Of a stretch of 64,000 nucleotides of DNA, positions 1 to 9,400 are shown in pieces (position 1 is the stretch's first letter; the number at the start of each line of letters is the position of its first letter). The position numbers and the translations under genes are program-made. This DNA is from Bisporella sp. PMI_857 (taxonomy: Eukaryota > Ascomycota > Leotiomycetes > Helotiales > Helotiaceae). The notes under the pieces are model-generated. The model made no database searches and was not told the origin of the DNA. It saw nothing but the letters and a program-made list of their open reading frames with translations. The stretch lies in the NCBI GenBank assembly GCA_021307315.1, contig JAJSPD010000006.1, positions 434,001 to 498,000 on the forward strand. The letters run 5' to 3'.

Positions 1-366
1 GCCACGGAAAGAAGCAATACTATCTCAAAGGAACTCAATAACCAACTAAATAGCGCAGAAGCTAAGCTATCAAAATATTCTGAATCACTGCAGGAACTCC
101 AAGAGCCTTTAGAAAAAGGTCTACTCAAGGCGCAAGTACAATCCAAGTTACTATGGCTCAAGTTACAAAGAAAGCATGATGACTACCGTGAATATGAGAA
201 ACGTGCTATAGCAGCTATGGGCGCTAAGCCTGCGGAAGGAAAGAACTGCTGGAAAACAAGCAGGAGCCGAAAGGAATCTAGGACGAGGAAGAGCTGTACG
301 GCAAGGATGGCCGCGAGGAGAGAAGGGCGAACAGATAGGAAATCTGGTAGGAAGCAACGTACGTGA
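1..366 (+). CDS. C-terminal end of a coiled-coil protein (partial, 5' end outside window)
   Basis: Frame 1 is open from the first base to a TGA at 364–366, with no start, so the gene begins upstream. The first 75 or so residues are rich in Leu, Glu, Lys and Gln (ELNNQLNSAEAKLSKYSESL, then KLLWLKLQRKHDDYREYEKR), typical of a coiled coil. After about base 225 the raw frame becomes an unusual Arg/Lys/Ser tail. A one-base loss near 229–232 would instead give a more ordinary acidic continuation (KELLENKQEPKGI) with a stop at 279–281, so the true C-terminus is uncertain. I do not recognise the family. A structural or division protein is possible, but nothing here shows it. Confidence 0.5.
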   Translation, partial: ATERSNTISKELNNQLNSAEAKLSKYSESLQELQEPLEKGLLKAQVQSKLLWLKLQRKHDDYREYEKRAIAAMGAKPAEGKNCWKTSRSRKESRTRKSCTARMAARREGRTDRKSGRKQRT

Positions 367-1042
367 TACATCGGATATGGATCGTAAGGAGTATGGCAGG
401 CATGTCTTTACTTTATTAAGGTTATGGTTGAGGGATTTCGTATAACTAGGAGTTGAATTTTGCGGGGGGCCAGGGACTGGCAATACGGCCTGGGCTGGCC
501 TTGCATACTACTCGGAGATGGCTATCGGTTTGGCGCAATGATGGTACTCCTGGTTACACGGGCCTCGAAGCCTATCTCAATTGATTGCAATATATCCTTC
601 CTGGGCTCCTTGTTTGTATTGATGTAGTGCCACGAGAAATGAGTTTACGTGTATAATGGTGTTGTGAAGGACGGACTAGATTTTTTCTAGAGCATCGAGT
701 AATGCAACTGACATTATGAATGATATGTTGAAATCTATATTAAGAGCGTTGTTGAAATTAGTCAAAATATTGCTATAGAAATTACTTCGAGACATGGTGA
801 AGACTTTTCCTTGAACATTGAGTTGGTCGGGTGGTCCCTGTCAGGGGTGTAGAGATAGCGCCTTCGCTTAACCAGAGGCGGTACTTTAGGCCGCAAACAC
901 CAAAACAATCAATAGAGGGGCTTGATCAAGTTTGGCCTAACTGATAATACTTAGCTACCACTACGTGTTTACTAGGCCATCGCAATTTCTCCCGACCTTC
1001 ATCACAAACAACGTGACTACATCATAAGATAACAAACTCAAA
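367..1042. other. intergenic, RanBP1 promoter side
   Basis: No convincing coding region on either strand; the short open frames here run antisense to the preceding gene. It must contain the 3' end of the upstream gene and the promoter and 5' UTR of the RanBP1 gene. Confidence 0.6.
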
Positions 1043-2036
1043 ATGACCGATGCCAGCGAGACCAAACCTGTTGCCACAGAGCCCAAGGTTGAGGCGCCTG
1101 TTAAGGATGATTCTGTAAAAGAAACCGAAGCTGCTCCCGCCGTAAGTAGCTACATTTTTGCAGGGCTGTAGGCTCTGTCACATCTTGGGAGGTAATCATC
1201 GTACTGACAGCGCCAGACGTTGACTGAGCAAGCCACCAGCGCTGCATCGCCTGCCGCAGCTACCGTTACCTCCGCCGCCACTGGTGTTGCCGACAATGTT
1301 TTCTCTATGTTTGGTGGAGGAGCTAAGAAGGAAAAGGTTGAGGATGAGGACCGTGGGGACACATCAGGCTCTGCAAAAGCTCAAAGAGATGCCGCTGCTG
1401 AGGAGAACCCAGAGGTGAGTTAGACGTCCCTACCCCGCAGAGGGGCACCAAAAAAAAAACGCTGATGATATTGCAACAGGAAGAGGCACCAGAGTCTGAG
1501 GATGTCCATTTCGAGCCAGTCATTCGTCTAACCGAGAAAGTCGAGGTCAAGACAAACGAGGAGCTCGAGGAGCAGACCTTCAAGATGCGCGCGAAACTGT
1601 TCAAGTTCGTCAAGGATTCCAATGAGTGGAAAGAGCGTGGAACTGGAGATGTTCGATTGTTGAAGCACAAGGAGAATGGCAAGACCCGTTTGGTTATGCG
1701 AAGAGACAAGACCCTCAAGGTTTGCGCCAACCACTATGGTGCGTTGCAAGAATTCAGTAGTGGGGAATCCAAGAACTAATTTTGAGATAGTCGTCCCTGA
1801 TATGAAGCTTTCTCCCAACGTCGGTAGTGATAGAAGTTGGGTCTGGAATGCTGCCGCTGATGTCAGTGAGGGAGAGCCAGAGGCACAAACTCTTGCAATT
1901 CGATTTGCCAACTCTGAGAGTAAGTCGATCTACTTTGACTACCAAGCCAAAGCTCACACTAGCAGACGCAAATCTCTTCAAGGAGGCTTTCATCAAGGCT
2001 CAACAGGAGAACGAGGCTCTATTCGCAAAGGCTTAA
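1043..2036 (+). CDS. yrb1: Ran-specific GTPase-activating co-factor, RanBP1/Yrb1
   Basis: RanBP1 binds RanGTP and, with RanGAP, drives GTP hydrolysis that releases export complexes on the cytoplasmic side of the nuclear pore. Five exons fit: 1043–1141, 1217–1414, 1480–1738, 1791–1919 and 1966–2036. All introns are GT–AG and the joined phases are correct, giving 251 residues, normal for the family. The N-terminal half is acidic and Ala-rich. The Ran-binding domain starts near residue 104 ([19 protein letters not shown]) and includes [35 protein letters not shown] and an intron-spanning [14 protein letters not shown]. The gene is undisrupted. It lies head-to-tail before TAF14. The assignment is firm; the symbol follows yeast YRB1. 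Confidence 0.95.
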
Positions 2037-2841
2037 GTTCCTTGGACAGAATTGCCTTCACTTCGATGTCCCTTTTCGAGCCTAGCACCCCATTTACACG
2101 AAAGTCACGACCCTTTTGCATGGACCCTTTTTGCATGGATTCCTTACACCATTGTCACCCCCTTGCGCGCATACTTTCGGAGAAGTAGTCCAATACGGCT
2201 CCTCGAAGGAAACCTTGATTTTTCTAGCGGTCTTGGTTGTTTGTTCCTGAAGCTGGATTCATAGACCGTGGGAGATGGGGAAATGGTCATTGAGTAGTAC
2301 TCGATTGAGACTATCCATGAATTGTAGTTAGACTAAATAGCAGTCCCTCATTCCCCTACTGCGACTCTACATATTGCCCCATCACTATCCAAGCCATGCC
2401 TTTGCTGTGATCCTTTGAAGTGAATCAAAGCCGGCTCGCCTGGTTGGAGGTTCAGGTTTCGGCTAATATCTATGAACCCCGTAAGACTTTGCGGCGTCTT
2501 TCACCTTCAAGAAAAGTCAAACTCGCTCTCCTCCTCTCAACGAGACTAATTTTTAGAAATTCCAGGGTCTTCTGAAATCCTGAAAGCCATGACGTGATGA
2601 TCACTGAGATCTGTGTTCTTGTAGATAACTAGAACCGAAATCTGCGGTCAAAAAAGAATTTCAGCTAAATTATTAGGGCTGAGTTGTTGCGGACAAGATC
2701 AATCGACCCCACTATTCACGGTTCACACCCGGAGCTCGGTCAATTGTTAAAGCGCGTCGCATTCAACTCTCCTCAACATCCATTGTACTCTACTCCAGGC
2801 AGTCGTGCACAAACTATCGCATAGGAGTCAAAGTCGTCAAG
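2037..2841. other. intergenic between RanBP1 and TAF14
   Basis: Holds the 3' region of RanBP1 and the promoter/5' UTR of TAF14. Small open frames at 2052–2264 extend from RanBP1 reading-frame shadows and show no family features. Nothing else is supported. Confidence 0.6.
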
Positions 2842-3774
2842 ATGGTCGCAGAGGTAAGCCTTTCTGCTTCCTTGAAAATTCCTAAAGAAATTTGAAATCA
2901 AACAACTGCTAACTCCCTACAGATCAAGCGCACCGTGAAGGTGATCACTGAGCAACGAAACATGTACGTTACGTTAATTTCAACATTCTATGAAAGAGAC
3001 CAATCATACAGAGTGGTGCGAGCTGACTGCCTATCAGTGATAAGCCTTCAGAAGTTGAGGGATTTCCTATGAAGACTTGGAACATCGAGATCGTTCTCCT
3101 TGATGAAGCAGGCGACGAGAAGCCAGCGTCATGTTTCACAAAGGCAGTTTACAATTTGCATCCCTCCTTCGCCAATCCAATTCAAAGTGAGTCTTCTGTA
3201 ATTTCAGTCACTTGCTGAACCTGACTTTTTTTAATAGCTTTTACAAGTCCACCATTCCGCTGCGAGAACGAGGGTTGGGGTGAATTCGATATGACGATTG
3301 ACCTCTACACTACCGAAAAGGGTGGTAAGAATTCGTTAACACACGATCTAAACTTTGCAAAGCCACGATATGAGGCAAAGCACGTTATTACTTTTAAGAA
3401 TCCAAGTGCTGCCTTAGTGAGCATCCTTCGAGAGTCTGGCCCGGTTCCAGGCGACGAGAATGGAGCACGGAAGAAGGATGATAAGAAGAGGAAGCGGACA
3501 CAGGCTGCGGTCGACATGGAGAAGCTGGCAGATGGATTGGTCAAGCTGAATGAGGATGACCTCCTTCATGTCGTTCAGATGATTCATGATAACAAATCAG
3601 AAGAGACGTACACAAAGAACGATATCGAACGTAAGCTCCTCTAACTGTACATGTTAAGCATGCAAGGCTGACTATGCCGCAGAGGGCGAGTTCCACGTCG
3701 ACTTATATACCCTCCCAGACTCGTTGGTTAAGATGCTTTGGGCATACGTCTCCAAAGAAGGCGCACAAGCATGA
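2842..3774 (+). CDS. taf14: TAF14/ANC1-like YEATS and NET domain transcription factor subunit
   Basis: Taf14 is a shared subunit of TFIID, TFIIF, SWI/SNF, INO80 and NuA3; its YEATS domain reads acylated histone H3 lysine. Exons are 2842–2853, 2923–2963, 3038–3186, 3238–3630 and 3683–3774, all with GT–AG borders, coding 228 residues. The YEATS domain covers about residues 5–125: EGFPMKTWNIEIVLLDE, then AVYNLHPSF and PPFRCENEGWGEFDM. A basic linker (RKKDDKKRKR) is followed by a C-terminal NET/BET-type domain from about residue 155 (MEKLADGLVKLNEDDLLHVV, ending EFHVDLYTLPDSLVKMLWAY). The first exon codes only four residues, common for this gene in fungi. The start is set by in-phase joining of that tiny exon. 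No frame breaks. Confidence 0.95.
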
Positions 3775-3778
3775 CACA

Positions 3779-3846
3779 CGAACTGACGTAGAAATATGAT
3801 ACCAATTCCTGCAACTGCTCATCTATCTCTTTCCAACGTCAGTTCG
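3779..3846. repeat. 11-bp inverted repeat just after the TAF14 stop
   Basis: CGAACTGACGT at 3779–3789 is matched by its exact reverse complement ACGTCAGTTCG at 3836–3846, with 46 nt between. It begins five bases after the TAF14 stop codon and would form a stem in the 3' UTR. The ACGTCA cores also resemble CREB/ATF-type sites, so paired protein-binding sites are an alternative to an RNA stem. Confidence 0.6.
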
Positions 3847-4293
3847 TCAGTCGGCTAGTCAGAGAATACCGGATTACCAACAGCAGGCGGCTTTACTTTA
3901 ACATCTTTTTATGGTTGGCGTTCGATGCGCGGGCTGGGGCATAGCATCCTTTCATCGTCAGTCAGGATTTGCGTTTGATTTGTATTGCGCGTTCGATGAT
4001 GGATATATCTGGGCATGGCGCTATACTCCGACGGACAATTTTCTTCGAAGCAAACTTTTATCATGTATCTAGGACGGAAGAATCGGCTGGTCAAGGGTGG
4101 GTTTGAGCAATATTGGCGAGCATCAATAAAAGTCTACATATTGAACTAATTTTAGCACGTTCGAATGCATAACATCCCTGAGAGCCTTGGTTTCCAAGTC
4201 TCTTGGATGTTCATTTATAAGGATATATATGTATCGGGTATCAAGAACACATCATAGACCAAACTCCTTTTTCTTTCCTTTTCGTTCCTATCC
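3847..4293. other. convergent 3' intergenic region, TAF14 / DUF4604
   Basis: The two flanking genes point at each other, so this is shared 3' sequence. No coding region recognised. Confidence 0.55.
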
Positions 4294-4836
4294 TTATTCA
4301 TCATCCCCAAAACTCAACTTAACCTTCTTCGCCTTCTTGCCCCCAGTCGATTTCTCTACCTTCTTGCTACTATCCTTCTTCCTAACAGAATCCCTCTCAT
4401 CTTCAATTTTCCTTTTTACTGTGCCTTTGCCATCCTTTAGCTGCTCTTCGCCTTCCTCCTCCTCACCCCCAACAACCCTCCCAACCTTCCTCTTCCTCCC
4501 TGCTCCGATACCAACCTTCGCCTCCTCTTTCCTTTCCCCATATTTCCCATTTCCCTCTCCCTTTCCCAGCTCATTGTCCTCCTCTCGACTCTCTCTCTTT
4601 CCTCCAGCGTCATCATCCTGCTGCCTGACCTCCCACTCTTTCCTGCTCAACGTCTCCCCGCTTGGCTCATCAAATACTACCGGCTCGTCTTCCGCTTCCT
4701 CAGCTGGGTCCCTGGCTTTCGTAGGACGTACGGCTTGGAAGTCTGAGGGTCCTGTTGAGCGCCCTGCTTGGAGGCGTGCGAGGAATGGTGGAGGGGCATT
4801 GTTATACTGAAGGTTCTTAGGCGTTATTTTGGACAT
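4294..4836 (-). CDS. DUF4604 domain protein
   Basis: A single-exon frame of 180 residues. The start at 4836 is chosen because the family begins at this Met (MSKITPKNLQYNNAPPPFLA); an in-frame Met 13 codons upstream adds sequence without family character. The N-terminal 60 residues carry the DUF4604 signature, including DPAEEAEDEPVVFDE and GETLSRKEWEVRQ. The rest is a low-complexity Lys/Glu/Gly tail ending KKAKKVKLSFGDDE, whose basic clusters suggest a nuclear protein. Function is unknown. The pyrimidine-rich + strand across the gene mirrors the Lys/Glu codons. Frame intact. Confidence 0.85.
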   Translation of the reverse strand: MSKITPKNLQYNNAPPPFLARLQAGRSTGPSDFQAVRPTKARDPAEEAEDEPVVFDEPSGETLSRKEWEVRQQDDDAGGKRESREEDNELGKGEGNGKYGERKEEAKVGIGAGRKRKVGRVVGGEEEEGEEQLKDGKGTVKRKIEDERDSVRKKDSSKKVEKSTGGKKAKKVKLSFGDDE

Positions 4837-5846
4837 TCTGGATGCATCCAACTTGAATGGTTGTATGGTCCTCAATCAGGTGATTTGACTCAGTATGGCA
4901 ATGTAGGTAAATTTGACTGCGGAAGTTCTGCGACAGCAGGCGATTCGTATGGTTTAGTAAAATCTTAGGGCGACACGTTTCGGTCCGTGAACCGTCTTGC
5001 CATATGATTGTCTATGCTCTTTTTTATATTCTTCTAGATCCCCAAATTGCTGTTTTATGGAGCTTGTCGACAGAGTGGGAATTTCAGGTTTCTATTAAAA
5101 GTGGTAGAAAAGTGGTCCCCGTCACAATTCTAGCGGTCGACAGATAGGACCCTAACAAGTACTTGTTATAAGAATGAAAAACATAAAGCTAGGAAAATAT
5201 CAAACAATCATTTGTATTGTTACCTTTCCTTAACACAAGAGCGGGAGTTCAACGGTTGTCTAAATTGTGTCTCCCTATCAGTCGCCCACCCAAAGCCACG
5301 GATGCAGCGAACAGGGGCTCCAAACCAGGATTATTTTTGCCGAGATTCTTAATCCTGCAGCAATTCGACCAACCCAAGATCCTCTCCTATCGCAAGCAAA
5401 CGTTGTCTGTCCTCCAGTGCCAAAATCAAGGAGCGAAAGGCCTTGACCACCACCCAGAAGAGTGAGCCACATTAAATGCTTTCATCTGTTGATTGACGAC
5501 TTCTGTATCATTGTGCAGCTGGGCGCAAAACCATCTCCCAACGCGTCACCGCAAGCTGTTTCTCGATTGAGGATATATCCTCCATCCACTCGTTAAAGCA
5601 TCCTCGTTTTCAGATTCATCTAGTCCAGTATTGTGTAAGTATGTTCTCAAAGCATGGCAAAGCATCAAATAGATGCTTGATGAGCTATGGGGCTGCCAAT
5701 TTTCCAGCTTTGTCATTTACTGACATCAGGCACAGGAAATACACATTGTAATAATTATAGGCCCTTTCAACCTCTGCAGAGCAATTTCTTCAAGGGCGGC
5801 GCTATTCTTGGTGCCGTGAGCCGCGTCTTAACACATACAGTCCACA
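4837..5846. other. divergent promoter region, DUF4604 / mannosyltransferase
   Basis: About 1 kb between two divergent starts. A GTAAGT donor-like site at 5635–5640 may begin a 5' UTR intron of the downstream gene, but no acceptor is certain. Short open frames at 5217–5472 on both strands have no family features. Confidence 0.5.
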
Positions 5847-7563
5847 ATGTCGTTCGCTCAGAGGCTCATAAAGCGGTTGCCTTCCGCAGCAGACCTCCCT
5901 ACGCTGGACGAAGTGAAACCCAAGGGAAAGGGCAAGAACACATCAAGATTCCGGTTTCTTTGGCGGCCGTTACGATTGAAGGGCAATTCAACCATATCCG
6001 TACCGCTCGGCGTTGGTTCTCCTATTTCCATGCATAGTGGTGCTGCTAATCATAATCCTATTTGTTCGGCATCCTAAATCAGGAGTTGGCATCTTAATAC
6101 CATCTGGGGCACCACCGGCTATAAGGTACGGCAGATCTATGTACATGGTGTTTGTGCAGTAACTAATGCATGGGATAGGAAAATCTCAACAGATCATGAC
6201 CAGGTTTTCGTGACAGGTTGCTTGGACCCCGATACCTCACAACCTCGAGCGAACGCGGCGATTGTAGTGCTGGCACGAAACAAGGAGTTGGAAGGCGTTA
6301 TACAATCTGTTAAATCTCTTGAGAGACATTTCAATCGGTGGTATAACTACCCTTATGTCTTCCTCAACGATGGAGAATTCAATTCAACATTCAAGGAAAC
6401 TGTACAAACTACACAAGCTCCTCTGTAGAGTTTGGGCAAATCGACCCTGCGCATTGGGGATTCCCAGACTGGATCGATCCTAAGGTGGCCAAGGAAGGTA
6501 TAGCCAAACAGGGAGATGCTGCTATTATGTATGGTGGAATGGAAAGTTATCACGCTATGTGCAGATTTTACTCTGGGTTAGTCAAGAATCTATCTTTATT
6601 TGCGCAATGCTAACAAATCCTAGATTTTTCTACAAGCATGAGCTACTACAAAAGTATGAGTGGTACTGGCGCTTGGAACCAGAGATCAAGTATTTCTGTG
6701 ACATTACATAGTATGTTCATCGTAAATGATATAGGACTCCCATCTGACCAGAATAGTGATCCTTTCTTGAAGATGATTGAGGCAAACAAGACCTACGGAT
6801 TCACTATTGCTGTAAAGGAATTGAAGGAGACCGTACCAAATATCTTCCGATATGCATCGGCATATAAGCGGATCAACAATTTGACTTCACAAGGACTTTG
6901 GGAAATGTTTGTAGAGCCTCAACCAGACAAGCCAAAAGATCTTCCAGAGGACGACCCCAACTTCAAGCGTCCATTACCAGAAGAAATCTTGCGAGGCGAT
7001 CCCTCTCGTGTCTCTCTTCCAGACATCGATCCAGAGGCTATGGAGGGCGAGAAATACAATATGTGCCACTTCTGGTCAAATTTTGAAATCGCTCGACTGA
7101 GTTGGTTCCGGAGCAAGGAATATGAGGATTTCTTCCAAATGATGGACCGGAGTGGAGGATTTTGGATGGAGAGAGTAAAGGCCCTATTTTCTTCTTGTGA
7201 CCAATATTTACTAACCAACATTAGTGGGGTGATGCGCCAATCCATTCTCTTGGCGGGTGCATTGTTAGCCCCGCGTGACATCCATTACTTCCGAGATTTT
7301 GGTTACAGACACACCACTATCCAACATTGCCCTGCTAACGACCAGCGCGACAAATGGCTCGTATACCATGGCTAGAGGCCACGACCCTGGATGAGAAGAA
7401 GCGGAAAGAAGAAGACGAGTACTGGGTGGACTGGGACCCAGTCAAGGAGAATGGAGTCGGATGTCGCTGCAAATGCGACACGGATATTGTCGATGTAGAA
7501 GGCAAGCAGGGATCCTGCCTTGCGGAATGGGTAGATGTTGCAGGTGGGTGGGCCAGTCCCTGA
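5847..7563 (+). CDS. KTR/KRE2-family alpha-1,2-mannosyltransferase, frame-disrupted
   Basis: Type II Golgi enzyme (GT15) that adds alpha-1,2-mannose to N- or O-glycans using GDP-mannose. Exons: 5847–6125, 6179–6576, 6624–6710, 6757–7174 and 7225–7563. Seen in order: a basic cytosolic N-terminus (MSFAQRLIKRLP), one membrane anchor (LVLLFPCIVVLLIIILFV), a catalytic domain with RANAAIVVLARNKELEGV and NRWYNYPYVFLNDGEF, the family signature EPEIKYFCDITYDPF across an intron, then CHFWSNFEIA and HYFRDFGYRHTTIQHCPAN. Four frame breaks occur: an extra G near 6013, a lost A at 6406–6408, a +1 (or -2) near 7250 and a lost base near 7343. Both sides of each break match the family and all splice sites are good. 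A genuine pseudogene cannot be excluded, but consensus error fits better. The exact KTR paralogue is not settled. Confidence 0.85.
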
Positions 7564-8568
7564 ACGGATGGCCTCTAGAATGGAAGGCAAGCGGCATGAT
7601 AGACGTTGTGAAATATATGAAAGCGCTTAGAAGATACCTCCACACGGCAGGCGATGCTTGCTGGAAATGGGAACGCCGGCGCGTAACGGAAGCGAAGGAT
7701 GGGAATATGACAATCCCTTATTGTATCAAAGAAGGGTTTCATGCATTGTGGCGTTTTCTTGGGACGGGTAGGAATGTCTATCTGTCAGATGTGCAATACA
7801 ATTGATATATTCCTGTTCCTTCCTGCCTAGATCTGGATGTGAAGTGTTTCCTCAACTTTCGACATGGCGGTCACTGCTAATTACTTCCCGTCGCAGCTCT
7901 TCAGATATCTTCTCTCTTCATGTTCTTTCCATATCTATATATTATTTAGCATACTTCCGCTAGATCTTTCGAATCTATAGCAGCTACGTAGCGGTAATTT
8001 TGAAGATGACAAATCGTGCCAATATGTACTATGCTGGCCCAGCAGTGATACTTGTTTAAGAGATTTTTGTTCCCAACCGGACGTGGATGTACGAGCTTCT
8101 TCCTGGTAGGTCTTGGTATTGAGGAATTCACATGACAGCTGGAATCGACATAGATCTATTTTAGGGAGCTGGTAGTTTGGGAGAATTATGATATGTAGCT
8201 GAAGATGGTTGGTGCTGTTTAGTAACTCTTAGCATAATATGCGTGGTGGCGATGCTAATTCTGATATGCGAGTAATTTTTGGTAACTAAGATGTTAAAAA
8301 TCTTCTGTTGGGCAGCGGTGGGCATGGGAAGCGTCAAATCTCATAATTGTAGAAATCGTAGAAGCATAGTTCTGGCGGCATGTTCTTGCAGGGAATTTGC
8401 GGGCTTCAGGTCAGTTCCTGTAGAAAATGCACGAACCAGAGCCCCAACGCAACCGTGAAAAGCAATTTGCCCAAATCCAACAAGGCAGGTCCTGGATAAA
8501 TCTCAATTGCTGCTATTCTACAACATGCCTCTATATACACCCCGTCCCTGTCAGTGCCCAATATGCCC
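7564..8568. other. convergent 3' region, mannosyltransferase / COX4
   Basis: About 1 kb of shared 3' sequence. No coding or RNA gene recognised on either strand. Confidence 0.55.
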
Positions 8569-9400
8569 TTATCTGTATTCGGGCTTCACGAAATCAGCGA
8601 AGGTCTTGGGCTCCTCGTAGGCGGCGTGGTGATCATGGCCGTGTCCGTGTCCGTGGTCATGTGCGTGAGGGTCCTCTTGTGGACCGACATATTCCATCTT
8701 GTAAACACTTCCGCACTCAGGGCAGCGCTCAATAGGGCGTTCACGGGAGGTCTACGCGGCTTCAAGTCAGCAACTGCATTCGCCGTGTGAGGGGGGGGAC
8801 TTACCGTGAGCCAGATTGTGACGTGGGAATCAGCGGGATAGCCAGTGCAACCGGCATATTGCTCATCACCGGCCGACTTGATGATAATTGGGTTGTCGAG
8901 CGTGCCTGTTTTCCGCCATTAGCAGGACATTCCTCGACTTTTATCTCATGTATATGCAGGAAGCGCACCTTTGCGGGAGGCATCAAGTGGCTTCATGTCG
9001 AAGATGTCAATCCCCTGCATCTTTCCAAGAATTTCCAATCTCTCTAAACCGGTCGCCTGGTCCACATCGGTAGGGACGCTTCCTGTAGCAGCTCCGAGGC
9101 CAATCAAGTCATCCTCGGTTTTGATATCTGTATAGCAATCAACATCCCCATTATTCCTCATTCGAGCTTGCTAGAGCTCTAGGCCAGACTATACCATCGA
9201 AAGTCTTAATCTTCTTGTCTACATTTCCCAGTATTTGTTGGTACTGCATCTCCTAGGGAAATTGTTAGCAGGTGTAGGGAGCAAGCTCGGGGCGAGCGTG
9301 GGGTCGTACGGCGCACGAAAGAGGTAGCAAAGCTGCGCTTGACGACGGGGCTTACTGCCGCTCGGCGGGCAGCAGCAATTGCAGAGCGTTGGAGAAACAT
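8569..9400 (-). CDS. cox4: Cytochrome c oxidase subunit IV (Cox4; mammalian COX5B), mitochondrial
   Basis: Nuclear-encoded zinc subunit of respiratory complex IV. Proposed exons: 9400–9310, 9252–9195, 9127–8969, 8905–8805 and 8751–8569. The N-terminus is an Arg/Ala/Ser mitochondrial presequence (MFLQRSAIAAARRAAVSP). The core has IKTEDDLIG, GSVPTDVDQATGLERLEI and GIDIFDMKPLDASRKGTL. The zinc ligands lie in AGCTGYPADSH and ERCPECGSVYKMEY. A His/Asp/Gly-rich stretch precedes the C-terminal YEEPKTFADFVKPEYR. In exon 2 the likely frame (DAVPTNTGK) must lose two bases near 9222–9227 to reach the later frame; runs of A and G there fit homopolymer loss. Alternatively a GTGCGC donor in exon 1 gives an unbroken frame with a different junction peptide. 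Confidence 0.9.

Noticed and set aside
5847..7563. Programmed ribosomal frameshifting in the mannosyltransferase
   Set aside because: Shifts go in both directions at unrelated sequences and the same pattern affects many unrelated genes, even a tRNA.
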